From JACMLD01 sp039916305 (lineage in GTDB: Bacteria; Bacteroidota; Bacteroidia; Chitinophagales; Chitinophagaceae), in assembly GCA_039916305.1 (NCBI GenBank), contig JBDSLR010000028.1, forward strand, positions 37,031 through 101,030: DNA of 64,000 nucleotides, in the 5' to 3' direction. Positions 1-8,388 of this stretch are shown piece by piece. How positions within the stretch are numbered: the first letter of the stretch is position 1; each line of letters begins with the position of its first letter. Under the pieces are notes generated by a model, which saw only the letters and a list, made by a program, of their open reading frames with translations, made no database searches and was not told the DNA's origin. The position numbers and the translations under genes are program-made.

Positions 1-460
1 ATGTATGACCGGAAAAGAAAAGGTCTTTTGTTACATATTGCTTACCATAGAAAAAATTGGTAAGCGGATCTACCAGCGGTATCAGATTAGGTGGCGGATT
101 CAATGGTACCAGCCATATGGCTATTACCCTGGCTACACATACCAGCAGATAAGTGGAGATCATCAGCAGGCAAAGCTGCGGATGTTTAATTGAACGGATC
201 ATAGCCAGCAAAGTGGCCCCCCAGATAAAAATAAAAACCGGCAATGACATATTATGCACAGGCAGCTGGTTTAACAACCAGTCGTATAAAACTGCTCCCT
301 CTCTTTTCTCTATATACTCAAAAAATATGTGAAAGGTGGCCAGCATAGACAGCACCAGCAACCAGGCCGTAATGAATTTTATCCTGAACAGGGGCTGCGA
401 CCAGGCTTGTGCCCAGCTGTATTGTTGTTCATGTAAGGGCCGTGGCGGCGCTGTTTGCAT
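1..460 (-). CDS. PAP2/sphingomyelin-synthase-like membrane protein (C-terminus outside window)
   Basis: An open frame of 153 codons runs from the ATG at 458-460 off the left edge of the window. It is strongly hydrophobic, with membrane segments near residues 33-47, 78-90 and 104-120. The visible end carries KDLFFSGHT (residues 145-153), the first active-site block of the sphingomyelin-synthase branch of the PAP2 superfamily (PF14360), whose His acts as nucleophile with a later His and Asp that lie outside the window. Members transfer or remove phospho-headgroups on membrane lipids; which reaction applies here cannot be told. The identification rests on the SGHT block and its spacing after the membrane segments. 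Confidence 0.7.
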   Translation of the reverse strand, partial: MQTAPPRPLHEQQYSWAQAWSQPLFRIKFITAWLLVLSMLATFHIFFEYIEKREGAVLYDWLLNQLPVHNMSLPVFIFIWGATLLAMIRSIKHPQLCLLMISTYLLVCVARVIAIWLVPLNPPPNLIPLVDPLTNFFYGKQYVTKDLFFSGHT

Positions 461-667
461 AAGTGAATATAGGTGAGCTGAACTTATATAAAATGTTAAC
501 AGGGCTTTAAAAATATTGCATTCATACGTCCTGCATCATATCATCGTGCATTCGTAAATCTATACAAAATTATTCAGCAGTTCATTAAAAACTGCGGGCG
601 ACTACTGTTACTACCGTGGGCTTATATTGGTGCCGGCACAGTGGCTGGCAATCACCATATAAAACCA

Positions 668-708
668 TATACGGGATAAACCCTGCAAGGCAGGATCTAT
701 CCCGTATA
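668..708 (-). terminator. Long hairpin downstream of the NagB fusion
   Basis: A perfect 11-bp inverted repeat (668-678 with 698-708) encloses a second 5-bp stem (682-686 with 690-694). It lies 24 bp past the stop of the minus-strand NagB fusion gene. On that strand it is followed by a short T-rich stretch, so it may end that transcript, although the T run is weak. Confidence 0.5.
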
Positions 709-731
709 AAATTAATTGTATTGCGTCTCCC

Positions 732-2636
732 TTAGTAATGCCATCTCACAAATGCCTCCATGGCTGCATAATGGGTAAGCCCCAGCTGCTCGTATAATTT
801 AGCGGTATTGCGGTTGCGCTCCTCTGCACGCTGCCAGAATTCACGGGCATCACTTCCCTGGAAGGGAACGGAATCCTTTTGCGACTGGTGTATGAAAATA
901 CCGAAGCGCTTCTTCAATACCTGGTCCGGGCTCATAGGAATGGCCATTTCTATTTCACTGATATCCCATTCCTGCCAGGCACCCTTGTACAGCCAAACCC
1001 AGCAATCTTTTATCCATTCTTCACCACTTGCTTTAAGGCGTTGCATACTTTCAAATACGGTATCCAGGCAAACCTTGTGCGTACCATGCGGATCAGCCAA
1101 ATCACCTGCACAATAAATCTGCTGCGGTTTCAGCTCTTTTAATAAAGCCATGGTAAGTTGTACATCTTCTTCGCCCATGGGCTTTTTTTCAATGCGGCCA
1201 GTCTCGTAAAAAGGAAGGTTCTGGAAATGAATATTTTCATCTTTTATACCTACATAACGGCAGGTAGCCGCCGCTTCGCACCTTCTTATCAAACCTTTAA
1301 TGGCACGTATTTCTTTTGTGTCCATCTGGTTCGACTTCTTTGACTGCAGAAAACCACGGGCCTCTTTTAAAATACCCTGGGACTGTTTGCTATCTATGCC
1401 AAACATATTTTCAAAACCCACTGCAAAATCAAGAAAGCGGGTCACAAATTCGTCGGTCACTGCAATATTGCCACTTGTCTGGTAAGCCACGTGCACATCG
1501 TGTCCCTGATCATGCAGGCGCATAAAAGTTCCCCCCATGCTGATGATATCATCATCGGGATGCGGAGAGAAAATAAGGCACCGTTTCGGATAGGGACTCA
1601 TACGCTCCGGGGGATTGGGCAATGGTGTGCTCTTGCCACCAGGCCAGCCCGTTATACTATCGCGCAGCATATAAAATACCTGCATATTAATTTCATACGC
1701 ATCTCCTTTTTCTACCAGCAGATCACTAAGGCCATAGTCATTGTAATCTTTGCTGGTAAGGCTCAATACGGGCTTATTCAGTTTAAGTGCCATGTTTACC
1801 ACCGCTTTTTTAACAATGGCCGGGCTCCAGTCATACTCACCGGTAAGCCATGGAAATTTAAAACGGGTAAGTTCGGAAGCCGCAATTTCATCCAGTACAA
1901 AAGTGGTGTCATTATGCTGTTGCAGCAATGATGCAGGTATTTGTTCTGTAACAACGCCTTCTACTGCCTCCTTGATAACAGGGGCCTTCATTTGTCCCCA
2001 TGCCATGAGTAAAATTTTCTTTGCCTTCATTATAACACTGATGCCCATTGTAATGGCCAGGCGTGGCACACTTGAAATGTTCTGAAATTCCTGTGCGTTG
2101 GCTATGCGGGTAGAGTTTTCAAGGGGCACCAGCCTGGTTTTTGAGAAAAGACTGGATCCGGGTTCGTTAAAGCCAATATGGCCGTTGTTGCCAATTCCAA
2201 GTATCTGCACATCCAGCCCACCTGCTGCATCTATTTGCGCATCATAGGCTGCGCAAAAGCTTTTAATATCTTCTTTCTTTATTTCACCGTTTGGTACATG
2301 GCAATTGGCTTTGTCAATGTCTACATGGTCAAACAAGTGCTCATTCATATAAAGATTGTAGCTCTGTAAAGCATCCCGGTCTATGGGGTAGTATTCGTCA
2401 AGGTTAAAAGTAACCACATTTTTAAAGCTTAAGCCTTCTTCCCGGTGCAGGCGAATCAGTTCTGTATAAACGGTTTTTGGAGACGAGCCGGTGGCGAGCC
2501 CCAGTACGCATTTTTCTCCTTTGGCCTGTTTTGCCCTAATAATAGTGGCTATTTCACCCGCAATAAACGCAGAACCCTCTTTTAAGGAAGGAAATATGTT
2601 TACCGGAATTTTCTCTAAAGAGTCTACCATGTTCAT
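732..2636 (-). CDS. nagB: Glucosamine-6-phosphate deaminase fused to a PIG-L/LmbE deacetylase-like domain
   Basis: The 634-residue product has two domains. Residues about 14-265 are a NagB isomerase/deaminase, with the phosphate loop LATGSS (47-52), NLDEYY (78-83) and the active-site block GNNGHIGFNEPG (149-160, His153 and Glu158). Residues about 350-600 are a PIG-L/LmbE metal-dependent deacetylase, with HPDDD (359-363) and DPHGTH (515-520). NagB converts glucosamine-6-phosphate to fructose-6-phosphate and ammonia. The second domain could supply its substrate by removing an N-acetyl group, but that is inference. This fused form is known in Bacteroidota. No signal peptide is seen, so it should be cytoplasmic. 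The gene stands alone, divergent from pyrR. Confidence 0.92.
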   Translation of the reverse strand: MNMVDSLEKIPVNIFPSLKEGSAFIAGEIATIIRAKQAKGEKCVLGLATGSSPKTVYTELIRLHREEGLSFKNVVTFNLDEYYPIDRDALQSYNLYMNEHLFDHVDIDKANCHVPNGEIKKEDIKSFCAAYDAQIDAAGGLDVQILGIGNNGHIGFNEPGSSLFSKTRLVPLENSTRIANAQEFQNISSVPRLAITMGISVIMKAKKILLMAWGQMKAPVIKEAVEGVVTEQIPASLLQQHNDTTFVLDEIAASELTRFKFPWLTGEYDWSPAIVKKAVVNMALKLNKPVLSLTSKDYNDYGLSDLLVEKGDAYEINMQVFYMLRDSITGWPGGKSTPLPNPPERMSPYPKRCLIFSPHPDDDIISMGGTFMRLHDQGHDVHVAYQTSGNIAVTDEFVTRFLDFAVGFENMFGIDSKQSQGILKEARGFLQSKKSNQMDTKEIRAIKGLIRRCEAAATCRYVGIKDENIHFQNLPFYETGRIEKKPMGEEDVQLTMALLKELKPQQIYCAGDLADPHGTHKVCLDTVFESMQRLKASGEEWIKDCWVWLYKGAWQEWDISEIEMAIPMSPDQVLKKRFGIFIHQSQKDSVPFQGSDAREFWQRAEERNRNTAKLYEQLGLTHYAAMEAFVRWHY

Positions 2637-2978
2637 AAATACGGTGTTTTAGGTTGGTATAAGAGCTGCGAAAATAAAATCTATTTTACACAATGCCAAC
2701 CTAAATAAAATTGATTTGCAGGTGTTTCACTACCAATATACCAGTGGGGGTGCTATGCCATCAAATCAAACGTTTGCGTAAATTTTTTTGGGCACCGTGG
2801 GTAATTTACGCAACCAGATCATGCACAACAGAAAGAAGGCCGTAATGATTTTTGGATGACTGCCCGTTTGTATTTTCTAAGTTAAAGAGGCTTTCATGTA
2901 TTTAAAAAACCTGCACCGGAAAGGAAAAATCAATACAATTAGGCGGCATATGCTATTTTTATAGCAAATTTTTACTAT
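2637..2978. other. Divergent intergenic region with inverted repeat 2776-2811
   Basis: This 342-bp gap separates the divergently read NagB fusion and pyrR, so it should hold both promoters. No gene is seen. It contains a perfect 9-bp inverted repeat (2776-2784 with 2803-2811, unit GCGTAAATT) with an 18-base loop. The repeat could be a regulator site or an RNA hairpin in the pyrR leader. There is no T run after it, so it is not an ordinary terminator. Confidence 0.45.
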
Positions 2979-3503
2979 TTGAAGACAGTACTCACAGAAC
3001 AGCAGCTGGCAATTACCATTCAGCGGTTAAGCCAGCAGATACTGGAAAACCACCTCAACCTTGAAAATACTGTTTTAATAGGCATTCAGCCCAGGGGCAT
3101 CTTTTTATCGGACCGCATTATCGGCCAGCTAAAGAAGGAAGTGCCGTCCGAAAAGGTTTTTTATGGTAAACTGGATATCACTTTTTACCGGGATGATGTG
3201 CGCAACCAACTGCATGTGGCAAATAAAACAGATATTCCCTTCAGTATTGAAAAAAAGAATGTTATTATAGTAGATGATGTTTTATATACAGGCCGCACCA
3301 TCCGTGCAGCACTGGATGCACTGCTTGATTTTGGCAGGCCGGCAAAAGTAGAACTCTGTGTGCTGATTGACCGGCGGTTCAGTAGACAGCTGCCCATCCA
3401 GGCGGATTATATCGGCAAATCAATAGACTCCATTATAACGCAGAAAGTGCGTGTTTTCTGGAAAGAAAAGGACGGGGAAGATCAGGTAGGCTTACTGGAG
3501 TGA
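2979..3503 (+). CDS. pyrR: PyrR bifunctional protein: uracil phosphoribosyltransferase / pyr regulator
   Basis: A type I phosphoribosyltransferase of 174 residues with the PRPP-binding loop VIIVDDVLYTGRT at residues 95-107, which is the PyrR form of the motif, and IGIQPRGIFL near 34-43. PyrR enzymes make UMP from uracil and PRPP. In Bacillus they also bind pyr mRNA to cause attenuation. The start is a TTG codon, since no in-frame ATG precedes the conserved N-terminus. No pyrimidine biosynthesis genes adjoin it here, so a regulatory role over a local operon is not supported by context. Confidence 0.88.
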   Translation: MKTVLTEQQLAITIQRLSQQILENHLNLENTVLIGIQPRGIFLSDRIIGQLKKEVPSEKVFYGKLDITFYRDDVRNQLHVANKTDIPFSIEKKNVIIVDDVLYTGRTIRAALDALLDFGRPAKVELCVLIDRRFSRQLPIQADYIGKSIDSIITQKVRVFWKEKDGEDQVGLLE

Positions 3504-3602
3504 TTGTTTGAGGATTGATTTTCCGGCGCAGGAAATTACAGCAACTGCGCATTTCCCTCTGTTAGCTCGGTGCGTCTCTTTTTCTCCTGTTTCTCTTAGC
3601 CC

Positions 3603-3947
3603 CTACACCGCAAAACTGGTACCGCAGCCACAGGTTTTGCTGGCATTGGGATTGGTAAAAGTAAACCCACGGGCATTGAGGCCATCCTGCCAGTCCACTT
3701 CCATGCCCATCAGGTAAAGGGCATGACCCGGATTCATGATATACTGCAAACCATCAGTGTTAAAAGTCTCATCTTTCTCCTGCTTTTCATCAAAACCCAA
3801 TATATAGCTCATACCGGAACAGCCGCCACCTTTTACGCCGATGCGCAGAAATTTTGTTGCGTCAAAGCTGTCTTCGGCCATTAATCTTTTTATCTCCGTT
3901 ACCGCCCGGCTGGTAAGTGTTATGGGCGCCACTGCTATTGTTTCCAT
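3603..3947 (-). CDS. HesB/IscA-type iron-sulfur cluster carrier
   Basis: A small A-type carrier of 114 residues with the three conserved cysteines: Cys43 in GGGCSGMSY, and Cys106 and Cys108 in KTCGCGTSF at the C-terminus. The family accepts Fe-S clusters from the assembly scaffold and passes them to target proteins in the cytoplasm. I place the start at the ATG at 3945-3947, where the family alignment begins. A longer frame to 4037 adds 30 residues of hydrophobic, non-conserved sequence. It is divergent from the gene at 4070. Whether it is IscA, ErpA or SufA cannot be told from sequence alone. Confidence 0.88.
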   Translation of the reverse strand: METIAVAPITLTSRAVTEIKRLMAEDSFDATKFLRIGVKGGGCSGMSYILGFDEKQEKDETFNTDGLQYIMNPGHALYLMGMEVDWQDGLNARGFTFTNPNASKTCGCGTSFAV

Positions 3948-4042
3948 ACAGTAATATTTATGTAAAAATAACAACAAATAACACATTATATAGTTTATAG
4001 CTACTGCAGAAAAGATAAATATGCCATTTTTAGGCATGGTCT

Positions 4043-4050
4043 TACATTTG
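4043..4050 (+). promoter_or_regulatory. -7 element of the gene at 4070
   Basis: TACATTTG matches the Bacteroidota -7 consensus TAnnTTTG exactly and lies 20 bp before the ATG at 4070. No clear TTG is seen in the -33 position. Confidence 0.45.
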
Positions 4051-4069
4051 CAACTAATAAATATCCGTT

Positions 4070-4600
4070 ATGTTAGAAACAAGCACGATTGTAATCAGTA
4101 TTGGGGTGATGATTGCCCTGCTTATCCTGTATTATTATTTCTACCAGAAAGATAAAAAAACATTGCCTGCAGAAATAAAGGTAAATGAGCCCGCAGCATC
4201 GCTGCCGGCAAGCACACAGCCCATGCAGCTGGCTGCATATGAGCGGTTGGTAATACTGGCCGATCGCATTGCAATCCCCAACCTGATTAGCCGCTGCAGC
4301 CAGCCAGGTTTTACGAAAACTGATATGCAGCAGCTGCTTACCCAAACCATTAAACAGGAATACGATCATAATTTATCCCAGCAGATATATGTAAGCGCCG
4401 ATGCCTGGGAAGCAGTGCGCAACCTGAAAGATCAAAACACGCACCTCATCAACCAGGTGGCCTCCGTATTACCGGCTGAAGCAAATGGTCTTGACCTCAG
4501 TAAAAAGATCCTGGATTTTGTGCTCAACCAGCCCCACGGATCCATCCACACACTTGTGCAGGAAGTATTGAGCGCAGAAGCAAAAAAGCTAATGAAATAG
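4070..4600 (+). CDS. Membrane-anchored protein of unknown function
   Basis: I do not recognise a named family. The 176-residue product begins with one transmembrane helix (about residues 6-25), then a charged linker rich in Lys, Pro and Ala to about residue 50, then a mostly helical soluble domain. A single-pass cytoplasmic or periplasmic anchor is implied. It has its own -7 element and sits just upstream of dapB on the same strand, but 175 bp and a separate promoter lie between them. Codon use and composition match the neighbours, so it is likely a real native gene. Confidence 0.7.
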   Translation: MLETSTIVISIGVMIALLILYYYFYQKDKKTLPAEIKVNEPAASLPASTQPMQLAAYERLVILADRIAIPNLISRCSQPGFTKTDMQQLLTQTIKQEYDHNLSQQIYVSADAWEAVRNLKDQNTHLINQVASVLPAEANGLDLSKKILDFVLNQPHGSIHTLVQEVLSAEAKKLMK

Positions 4601-4652
4601 GAGGAGGAGCCAATGGCAAAATACGCCAGTGACGATTGATTTCTTACACCTC

Positions 4653-4676
4653 ACGACTGACGTCTTACGACTGACG
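4653..4676 (+). repeat. Degenerate tandem 14-bp repeat
   Basis: The unit ACGACTGACG occurs at 4653-4662 and 4667-4676, with CTT linkers, and degraded copies flank it on both sides (about 4627-4690). It lies between two genes just upstream of the dapB promoter. It could be a small intergenic repeat; no function is evident. Confidence 0.4.
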
Positions 4677-4685
4677 CCTACCGTC

Positions 4686-4715
4686 TTGTTAATCCGTTCA
4701 GGGTGGTTAACTTTG
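4686..4715 (+). promoter_or_regulatory. dapB promoter
   Basis: TTG at 4686-4688 and TAACTTTG at 4708-4715, 19 bp apart, match the Bacteroidota -33/-7 consensus on both elements. Transcription would start near 4722, ahead of both possible dapB start codons. Confidence 0.65.
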
Positions 4716-4775
4716 CAAAAATTTTAAAACACTTTACAGATGGGTTTAGCAACAGGTGCTGCTGCACAACAGGGT

Positions 4776-5492
4776 ATGAAAATAGCCCTTATTGGCTATG
4801 GTAAAATGGGAAAAGCCATTGAAGAAATTGCCCTGCAGCGCGGGCACGAAATTGTATTGAAAATTGATCTTGATAATGCGGCTGATTTTACGGCTGACAA
4901 CCTGCAAAAAGCGGATGCCGCCATAGAATTTACGGGGCCACACAGCGCGTACAATAACGTAATGAAATGCCTTGAATACGGCGTGCCACTGGTATGTGGC
5001 AGTACCGGCTGGTTAGATAGACTGGATGAAGTAACGGCATATTGCAGCCAACGGGATGGTTGTTTTTTATATGCCAGCAATTTTAGTGTGGGGGTGAATA
5101 TCTTTTTTGAACTTAATAAACGCCTGGCAGAACTGATGAGACCGCATGCTGATTACAATGTAAGCATGGAAGAAATACACCATACCCAGAAAAAAGATGC
5201 ACCCAGCGGTACAGCAGTTACCCTGGCGCAACAGGTGCTGGAACAAATAGACCGCAAGCACAAGTGGGTGAATAATGAAACCAGTAATCAGCAGGAACTA
5301 TCTATCATCAGCAAACGCATTGACCCTGCACCGGGTACACACACGGTAAGCTACCATTCTGCCATTGATACCATTGATATTGTACACACTGCACATAGCA
5401 GAACCGGTTTTGCTACCGGCGCCGTGCTGGCAGCTGAATTTGTGAAAGGAAAAAAAGGTATTTTTAGCATGAAAGAGGTGCTGGGGTTTTAA
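4776..5492 (+). CDS. dapB: 4-hydroxy-tetrahydrodipicolinate reductase
   Basis: DapB reduces the dihydrodipicolinate precursor in lysine and diaminopimelate synthesis, in the cytoplasm. The 238-residue product starts with the Rossmann loop IGYGKMG (6-12) and carries the family signature EEIHHTQKKDAPSGTA, with the catalytic His-His and Lys. I chose the ATG at 4776 because the conserved N-terminus MKIALIGYG begins there. An ATG at 4740 would add 12 residues and cannot be excluded, because both lie downstream of the promoter. The length is typical of Bacteroidota DapB. Confidence 0.95.
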   Translation: MKIALIGYGKMGKAIEEIALQRGHEIVLKIDLDNAADFTADNLQKADAAIEFTGPHSAYNNVMKCLEYGVPLVCGSTGWLDRLDEVTAYCSQRDGCFLYASNFSVGVNIFFELNKRLAELMRPHADYNVSMEEIHHTQKKDAPSGTAVTLAQQVLEQIDRKHKWVNNETSNQQELSIISKRIDPAPGTHTVSYHSAIDTIDIVHTAHSRTGFATGAVLAAEFVKGKKGIFSMKEVLGF

Positions 5493-5559
5493 TGGCCGTA
5501 TTGCTGTTAAGTCCTCACAGAAGTTGGATGTTATTTGGTTATGGTTAAAAATAAAACGA

Positions 5560-5970
5560 ATGCTTTCTAAAAAAAGTCAATACGCTTTCAAGGCGCTGAT
5601 GTACCTGGCCCAAAATACAGATAAGGGCCCGGTGTTGATTGCTGAAATTGCCAGGAAGAAAAAGATTCCGTTAAAGTTCCTGGAGAATATTCTGTTGGAA
5701 TTAAAAAAAGCCGGTGTACTGGAAAGCAAAAAAGGGAAAGGTGGGGGTTATTACTTTGCAGTACCGCCCGCACAGGTGCCGGTGGCTAAAGTAATGCGCC
5801 TGCTGGATGGGCCGATTGCACTACTGCCCTGCGTAAGCCTTAATTTTTATGAGCGTTGCAAAAACTGCGATGAAAAAAGTTGTGGCCTGCACGATATGAT
5901 GGTAAATGTGAGGGATGCGACCTTGAAAGTGCTGGAAAAAAGAAGTGTAGCTGACATCGCCCGAAAATAG
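5560..5970 (+). CDS. Rrf2-family transcriptional regulator
   Basis: The 136-residue protein has the Rrf2 winged-helix N-terminus (MLSKKSQYAFKALMYLA), with the wing GKGGGYYFA near 59-67. Four cysteines (91, 100, 103, 108) sit where IscR-type members bind a 2Fe-2S cluster, followed by the usual helix GLHDMMVNVRDA. It could therefore be a redox- or iron-sulfur-sensing repressor, although its target is unknown. The ATG at 5560 is preferred; an upstream start at 5524 adds 12 residues with no family match. It lies 67 bp after dapB and may be cotranscribed. An IscA-type gene nearby (3603) is a possible target. Confidence 0.9.
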   Translation: MLSKKSQYAFKALMYLAQNTDKGPVLIAEIARKKKIPLKFLENILLELKKAGVLESKKGKGGGYYFAVPPAQVPVAKVMRLLDGPIALLPCVSLNFYERCKNCDEKSCGLHDMMVNVRDATLKVLEKRSVADIARK

Positions 5971-5999
5971 CCATCGGCTTAACCCACTACAGGTTCTCC

Positions 6000-7187
6000 T
6001 CACAAATAACTCAACCACCATTGCTGGTGCGTGCTTTTATAGCGGTTGTATTTTTTGCACAAAGGATACATGGCCAGCACTACAAAAATCCATATAACAT
6101 ACACAATCCCCAATGAGTAGCCAAAATGCGGCGGCCGGAAACCGAACGGCACCTGCGGATTGAACGCATCTTTGATACCATAGCCCGATGCAAAAAATGC
6201 TATTACGCAGAGCAGGTGTATCAGGTAGAAATGAAGAACGAAATAAAACATCGGCACCCTGCCGTAAATGGTAAAGAAATCCGTCCACCTGTTTTGCAGA
6301 TGCTCAATGAGCGCCAATACTATTAAAGCCGGTCCAATCGTCATACAGCAATATAAAAGAGAGGGCGGGTACTTTGTTGCATTCATGAAAGACAAGACGG
6401 TGGTAATGCTGTTTCTTTGTACCGACCATGCAAAGGGATCGCCGTACCCATTGATCAACCGCAGCAATACAAAAAGGATGATAAGACTGATCCCGGCCCG
6501 TAATAATATTTTTCTCCTGAAAGCAGCAGTTGTGTCTGCCGTAAATAATTTGCCCAGGCAGTAACCCAGGATCATCAAACCAGTCCACGGTAAAAACGAG
6601 TAAGCCACAAACATTACATGAGTAGGATTAATAACCACCAGTGCACTTCTGCCATGTACAAAGCCCCAGAATAAATTAACTTGTCCTTTCCGGGCTGCTT
6701 CCGGATAATCAAGCAGGTTATGGGCAAAAAATATAAGCAGGCCAATGGTTGCTAGTAAACGAAACGGCAGCCGGATAAGGAATGCCATAAAAATCATACT
6801 GATACCAATCGCCCAGATGACCTGGAAGAAAATAAAATTATACAATGGATTGAAAGTTAGTGCCAGTGAAACAATAACAATTTCTACTACGATAAGCCAG
6901 GCGCCACGCTTGAGCAGGAAATTGCTTAATGCAGCAGGTGTTTTTTTCTGACCGTTCAGAAATATGGCGGTGCCGGATAGAAATACAAATGTGGGTGCGC
7001 AAAAATGGGTAATCCAGCGGGTAAAAAATAACACCGGTGTGGTGGTAGCCATATCGGTGGGATTGCCCGTAATTGCGTTAATATGAAAAAAATCACGGGT
7101 GTGATCAAGTGCCATAATAACCATTACAATACCCCTCAGCACATCAATTGACTGAATGCGTTGCCTGGTTACCTGAAGACTGGTCAT
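6000..7187 (-). CDS. HGSNAT-like (DUF1624) multi-pass membrane acyltransferase
   Basis: An integral membrane protein of 395 residues with about ten predicted helices. Its N-terminus carries the family signature DVLRG (15-19) and ALDHTRDFF (26-34), the heparan-alpha-glucosaminide N-acetyltransferase catalytic-domain pattern (PF07786). In animals the His of this motif carries acetyl groups across the membrane to glucosamine ends. Bacterial members are thought to acylate surface sugars, but substrates are mostly unknown. It is divergent from the esterase at 7277 and is not in an operon. Confidence 0.82.
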   Translation of the reverse strand: MTSLQVTRQRIQSIDVLRGIVMVIMALDHTRDFFHINAITGNPTDMATTTPVLFFTRWITHFCAPTFVFLSGTAIFLNGQKKTPAALSNFLLKRGAWLIVVEIVIVSLALTFNPLYNFIFFQVIWAIGISMIFMAFLIRLPFRLLATIGLLIFFAHNLLDYPEAARKGQVNLFWGFVHGRSALVVINPTHVMFVAYSFLPWTGLMILGYCLGKLFTADTTAAFRRKILLRAGISLIILFVLLRLINGYGDPFAWSVQRNSITTVLSFMNATKYPPSLLYCCMTIGPALIVLALIEHLQNRWTDFFTIYGRVPMFYFVLHFYLIHLLCVIAFFASGYGIKDAFNPQVPFGFRPPHFGYSLGIVYVIWIFVVLAMYPLCKKYNRYKSTHQQWWLSYL

Positions 7188-7276
7188 AAGCAGTGTTTAT
7201 ATTGGTTGGTCTTCAAGATAAAATAAATTGTAAATACATTTATCAGAAACTTACATTTACCCAAAATTATATTGCC

Positions 7277-8170
7277 ATGATGATGATAGTCAGAAAATGC
7301 CTGCTTTTCTTTTGCAGCCTGTTAGTAGTTCAATGGGCAATTGGCCAGGCTGCGGGCAAAGTAATAGAAGAGCGTACGGTTAAAAGTACACTGCTTAACA
7401 GGCCGGTAAAATACGCGGTTTACCTGCCGCCCGATTATGAAAAATCAGAAAGAAGCTACCCGGTTGTTTATTTGCTGCATGGCTATACAGACGACCATAC
7501 CGGGTGGCTGCAGTTTGGAGAAATTAACCGTTATGCCGATCAGGCTATTGCCGCCGGTACCTTTCCGCCCATGATTATTGTAATGCCCAATGCAGATTCA
7601 AGCTGGTACATTAATTCATATGATGGCAAAGAAAAGTATGAAGACTTTTTTATAAAAGAATTTATGCCATCCATTGAAAAAACCTACCGCATTAAAGCCG
7701 AGAAAAAGTATAGGGGTGTAGCTGGCTTGTCCATGGGCGGTTACGGCACCCTTATTTATGCACTAAAATACCCTGAATTATTTGCTGCCGCTGCACCATT
7801 AAGTGCTGCCGTGATTGATGATGATGCCATTGCTGGCATGCCTGATAAAAATTATGAAGCAACGTTTGGGCAATTATTTGGACGTGGCATAAAAGCGAAG
7901 GAGCGGTTAAACAAAGCCTGGTACGACAATGCAATTTTAAAAATGGTGGATACAAAATCAACTGATGATTTAAAGAAGGTAAGGTACTGGATTGATTGCG
8001 GTGATGATGACTTTCTTACTAAGGGCAACTGCCTGCTGCATATATTGCTTGCGGAGAAAAAAGTTCCCCATGAATACCGGGTGCGTGACGGGGCGCATAC
8101 CTGGGGCTACTGGCGCACCGGCATTACGGATGCGCTTCAATTCCTGGGCGATAGCTTCCGGCAGAAATAA
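7277..8170 (+). CDS. Secreted alpha/beta-hydrolase esterase (esterase D/XynZ-like)
   Basis: The 297-residue product has a signal peptide (1-24, ending AIGQA) and an esterase D fold (PF00756). The oxyanion region is YLLHGY (65-70), the nucleophile is Ser152 in GLSMGGYG, and the likely acid and base are Asp244 (in CGDDDF) and His274 (in GAHTWGYW). Relatives are feruloyl/acetyl-xylan esterases and S-formylglutathione hydrolases; the exported location favours a plant-polymer or surface ester. The start is the ATG at 7277, which gives a clean signal peptide; the longer frame from 7193 adds 28 residues that break it. Confidence 0.88.
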   Translation: MMMIVRKCLLFFCSLLVVQWAIGQAAGKVIEERTVKSTLLNRPVKYAVYLPPDYEKSERSYPVVYLLHGYTDDHTGWLQFGEINRYADQAIAAGTFPPMIIVMPNADSSWYINSYDGKEKYEDFFIKEFMPSIEKTYRIKAEKKYRGVAGLSMGGYGTLIYALKYPELFAAAAPLSAAVIDDDAIAGMPDKNYEATFGQLFGRGIKAKERLNKAWYDNAILKMVDTKSTDDLKKVRYWIDCGDDDFLTKGNCLLHILLAEKKVPHEYRVRDGAHTWGYWRTGITDALQFLGDSFRQK

Positions 8171-8195
8171 GCTGTATAATCAGTAATATAATCAA

Positions 8196-8232
8196 CCCCG
8201 GCAGTGAAGACAGCATGCCGGGGCTTTTTTTT
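8196..8232 (+). terminator. Rho-independent terminator of the esterase
   Basis: A perfect 8-bp stem (CCCCGGCA at 8196-8203 with TGCCGGGG at 8216-8223), a 12-base loop and a run of eight T follow the esterase stop by 25 bp. Confidence 0.85.
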
Positions 8233-8282
8233 GGTGGACGCTTTGGGATAGCCAGATCTGCGTACAACGGTTTACGTCCACC
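8233..8282. repeat. Inverted repeat next to the terminator
   Basis: GGTGGACG at 8233-8240 pairs perfectly with CGTCCACC at 8275-8282. It directly follows the esterase terminator and may be a second hairpin or a regulator site ahead of the gene at 8389. Confidence 0.4.
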
Positions 8283-8333
8283 CTATTAAAACCTATAACA
8301 AAATTTTATCGTATATGGTACTTTGATGTCGCT

Positions 8334-8371
8334 TGCCGGACATAAGATCCGGCATGTGGCAGTTATTTTTG
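8334..8371 (+). promoter_or_regulatory. Promoter with operator-like palindrome for the gene at 8389
   Basis: TATTTTTG at 8364-8371 is an exact Bacteroidota -7 element, 17 bp before the chosen ATG. A palindrome TGCCGGA-N7-TCCGGCA (8334-8340, 8348-8354) sits just where the -33 contact should be, so a bound regulator could control this promoter. The palindrome reading is inference. Confidence 0.45.
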
Positions 8372-8388
8372 AATCACAAACAATAACT

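Noticed and set aside
149..193. Plus-strand frame at the left edge (5-193)
   Set aside because: It is the reverse side of the SMS/PAP2-like gene, whose motif KDLFFSGHT is on the minus strand.
3603..4037. Longer version of the IscA-type protein starting at 4037
   Set aside because: The extra 30 residues are hydrophobic and unlike the family; the ATG at 3947 fits the conserved start.
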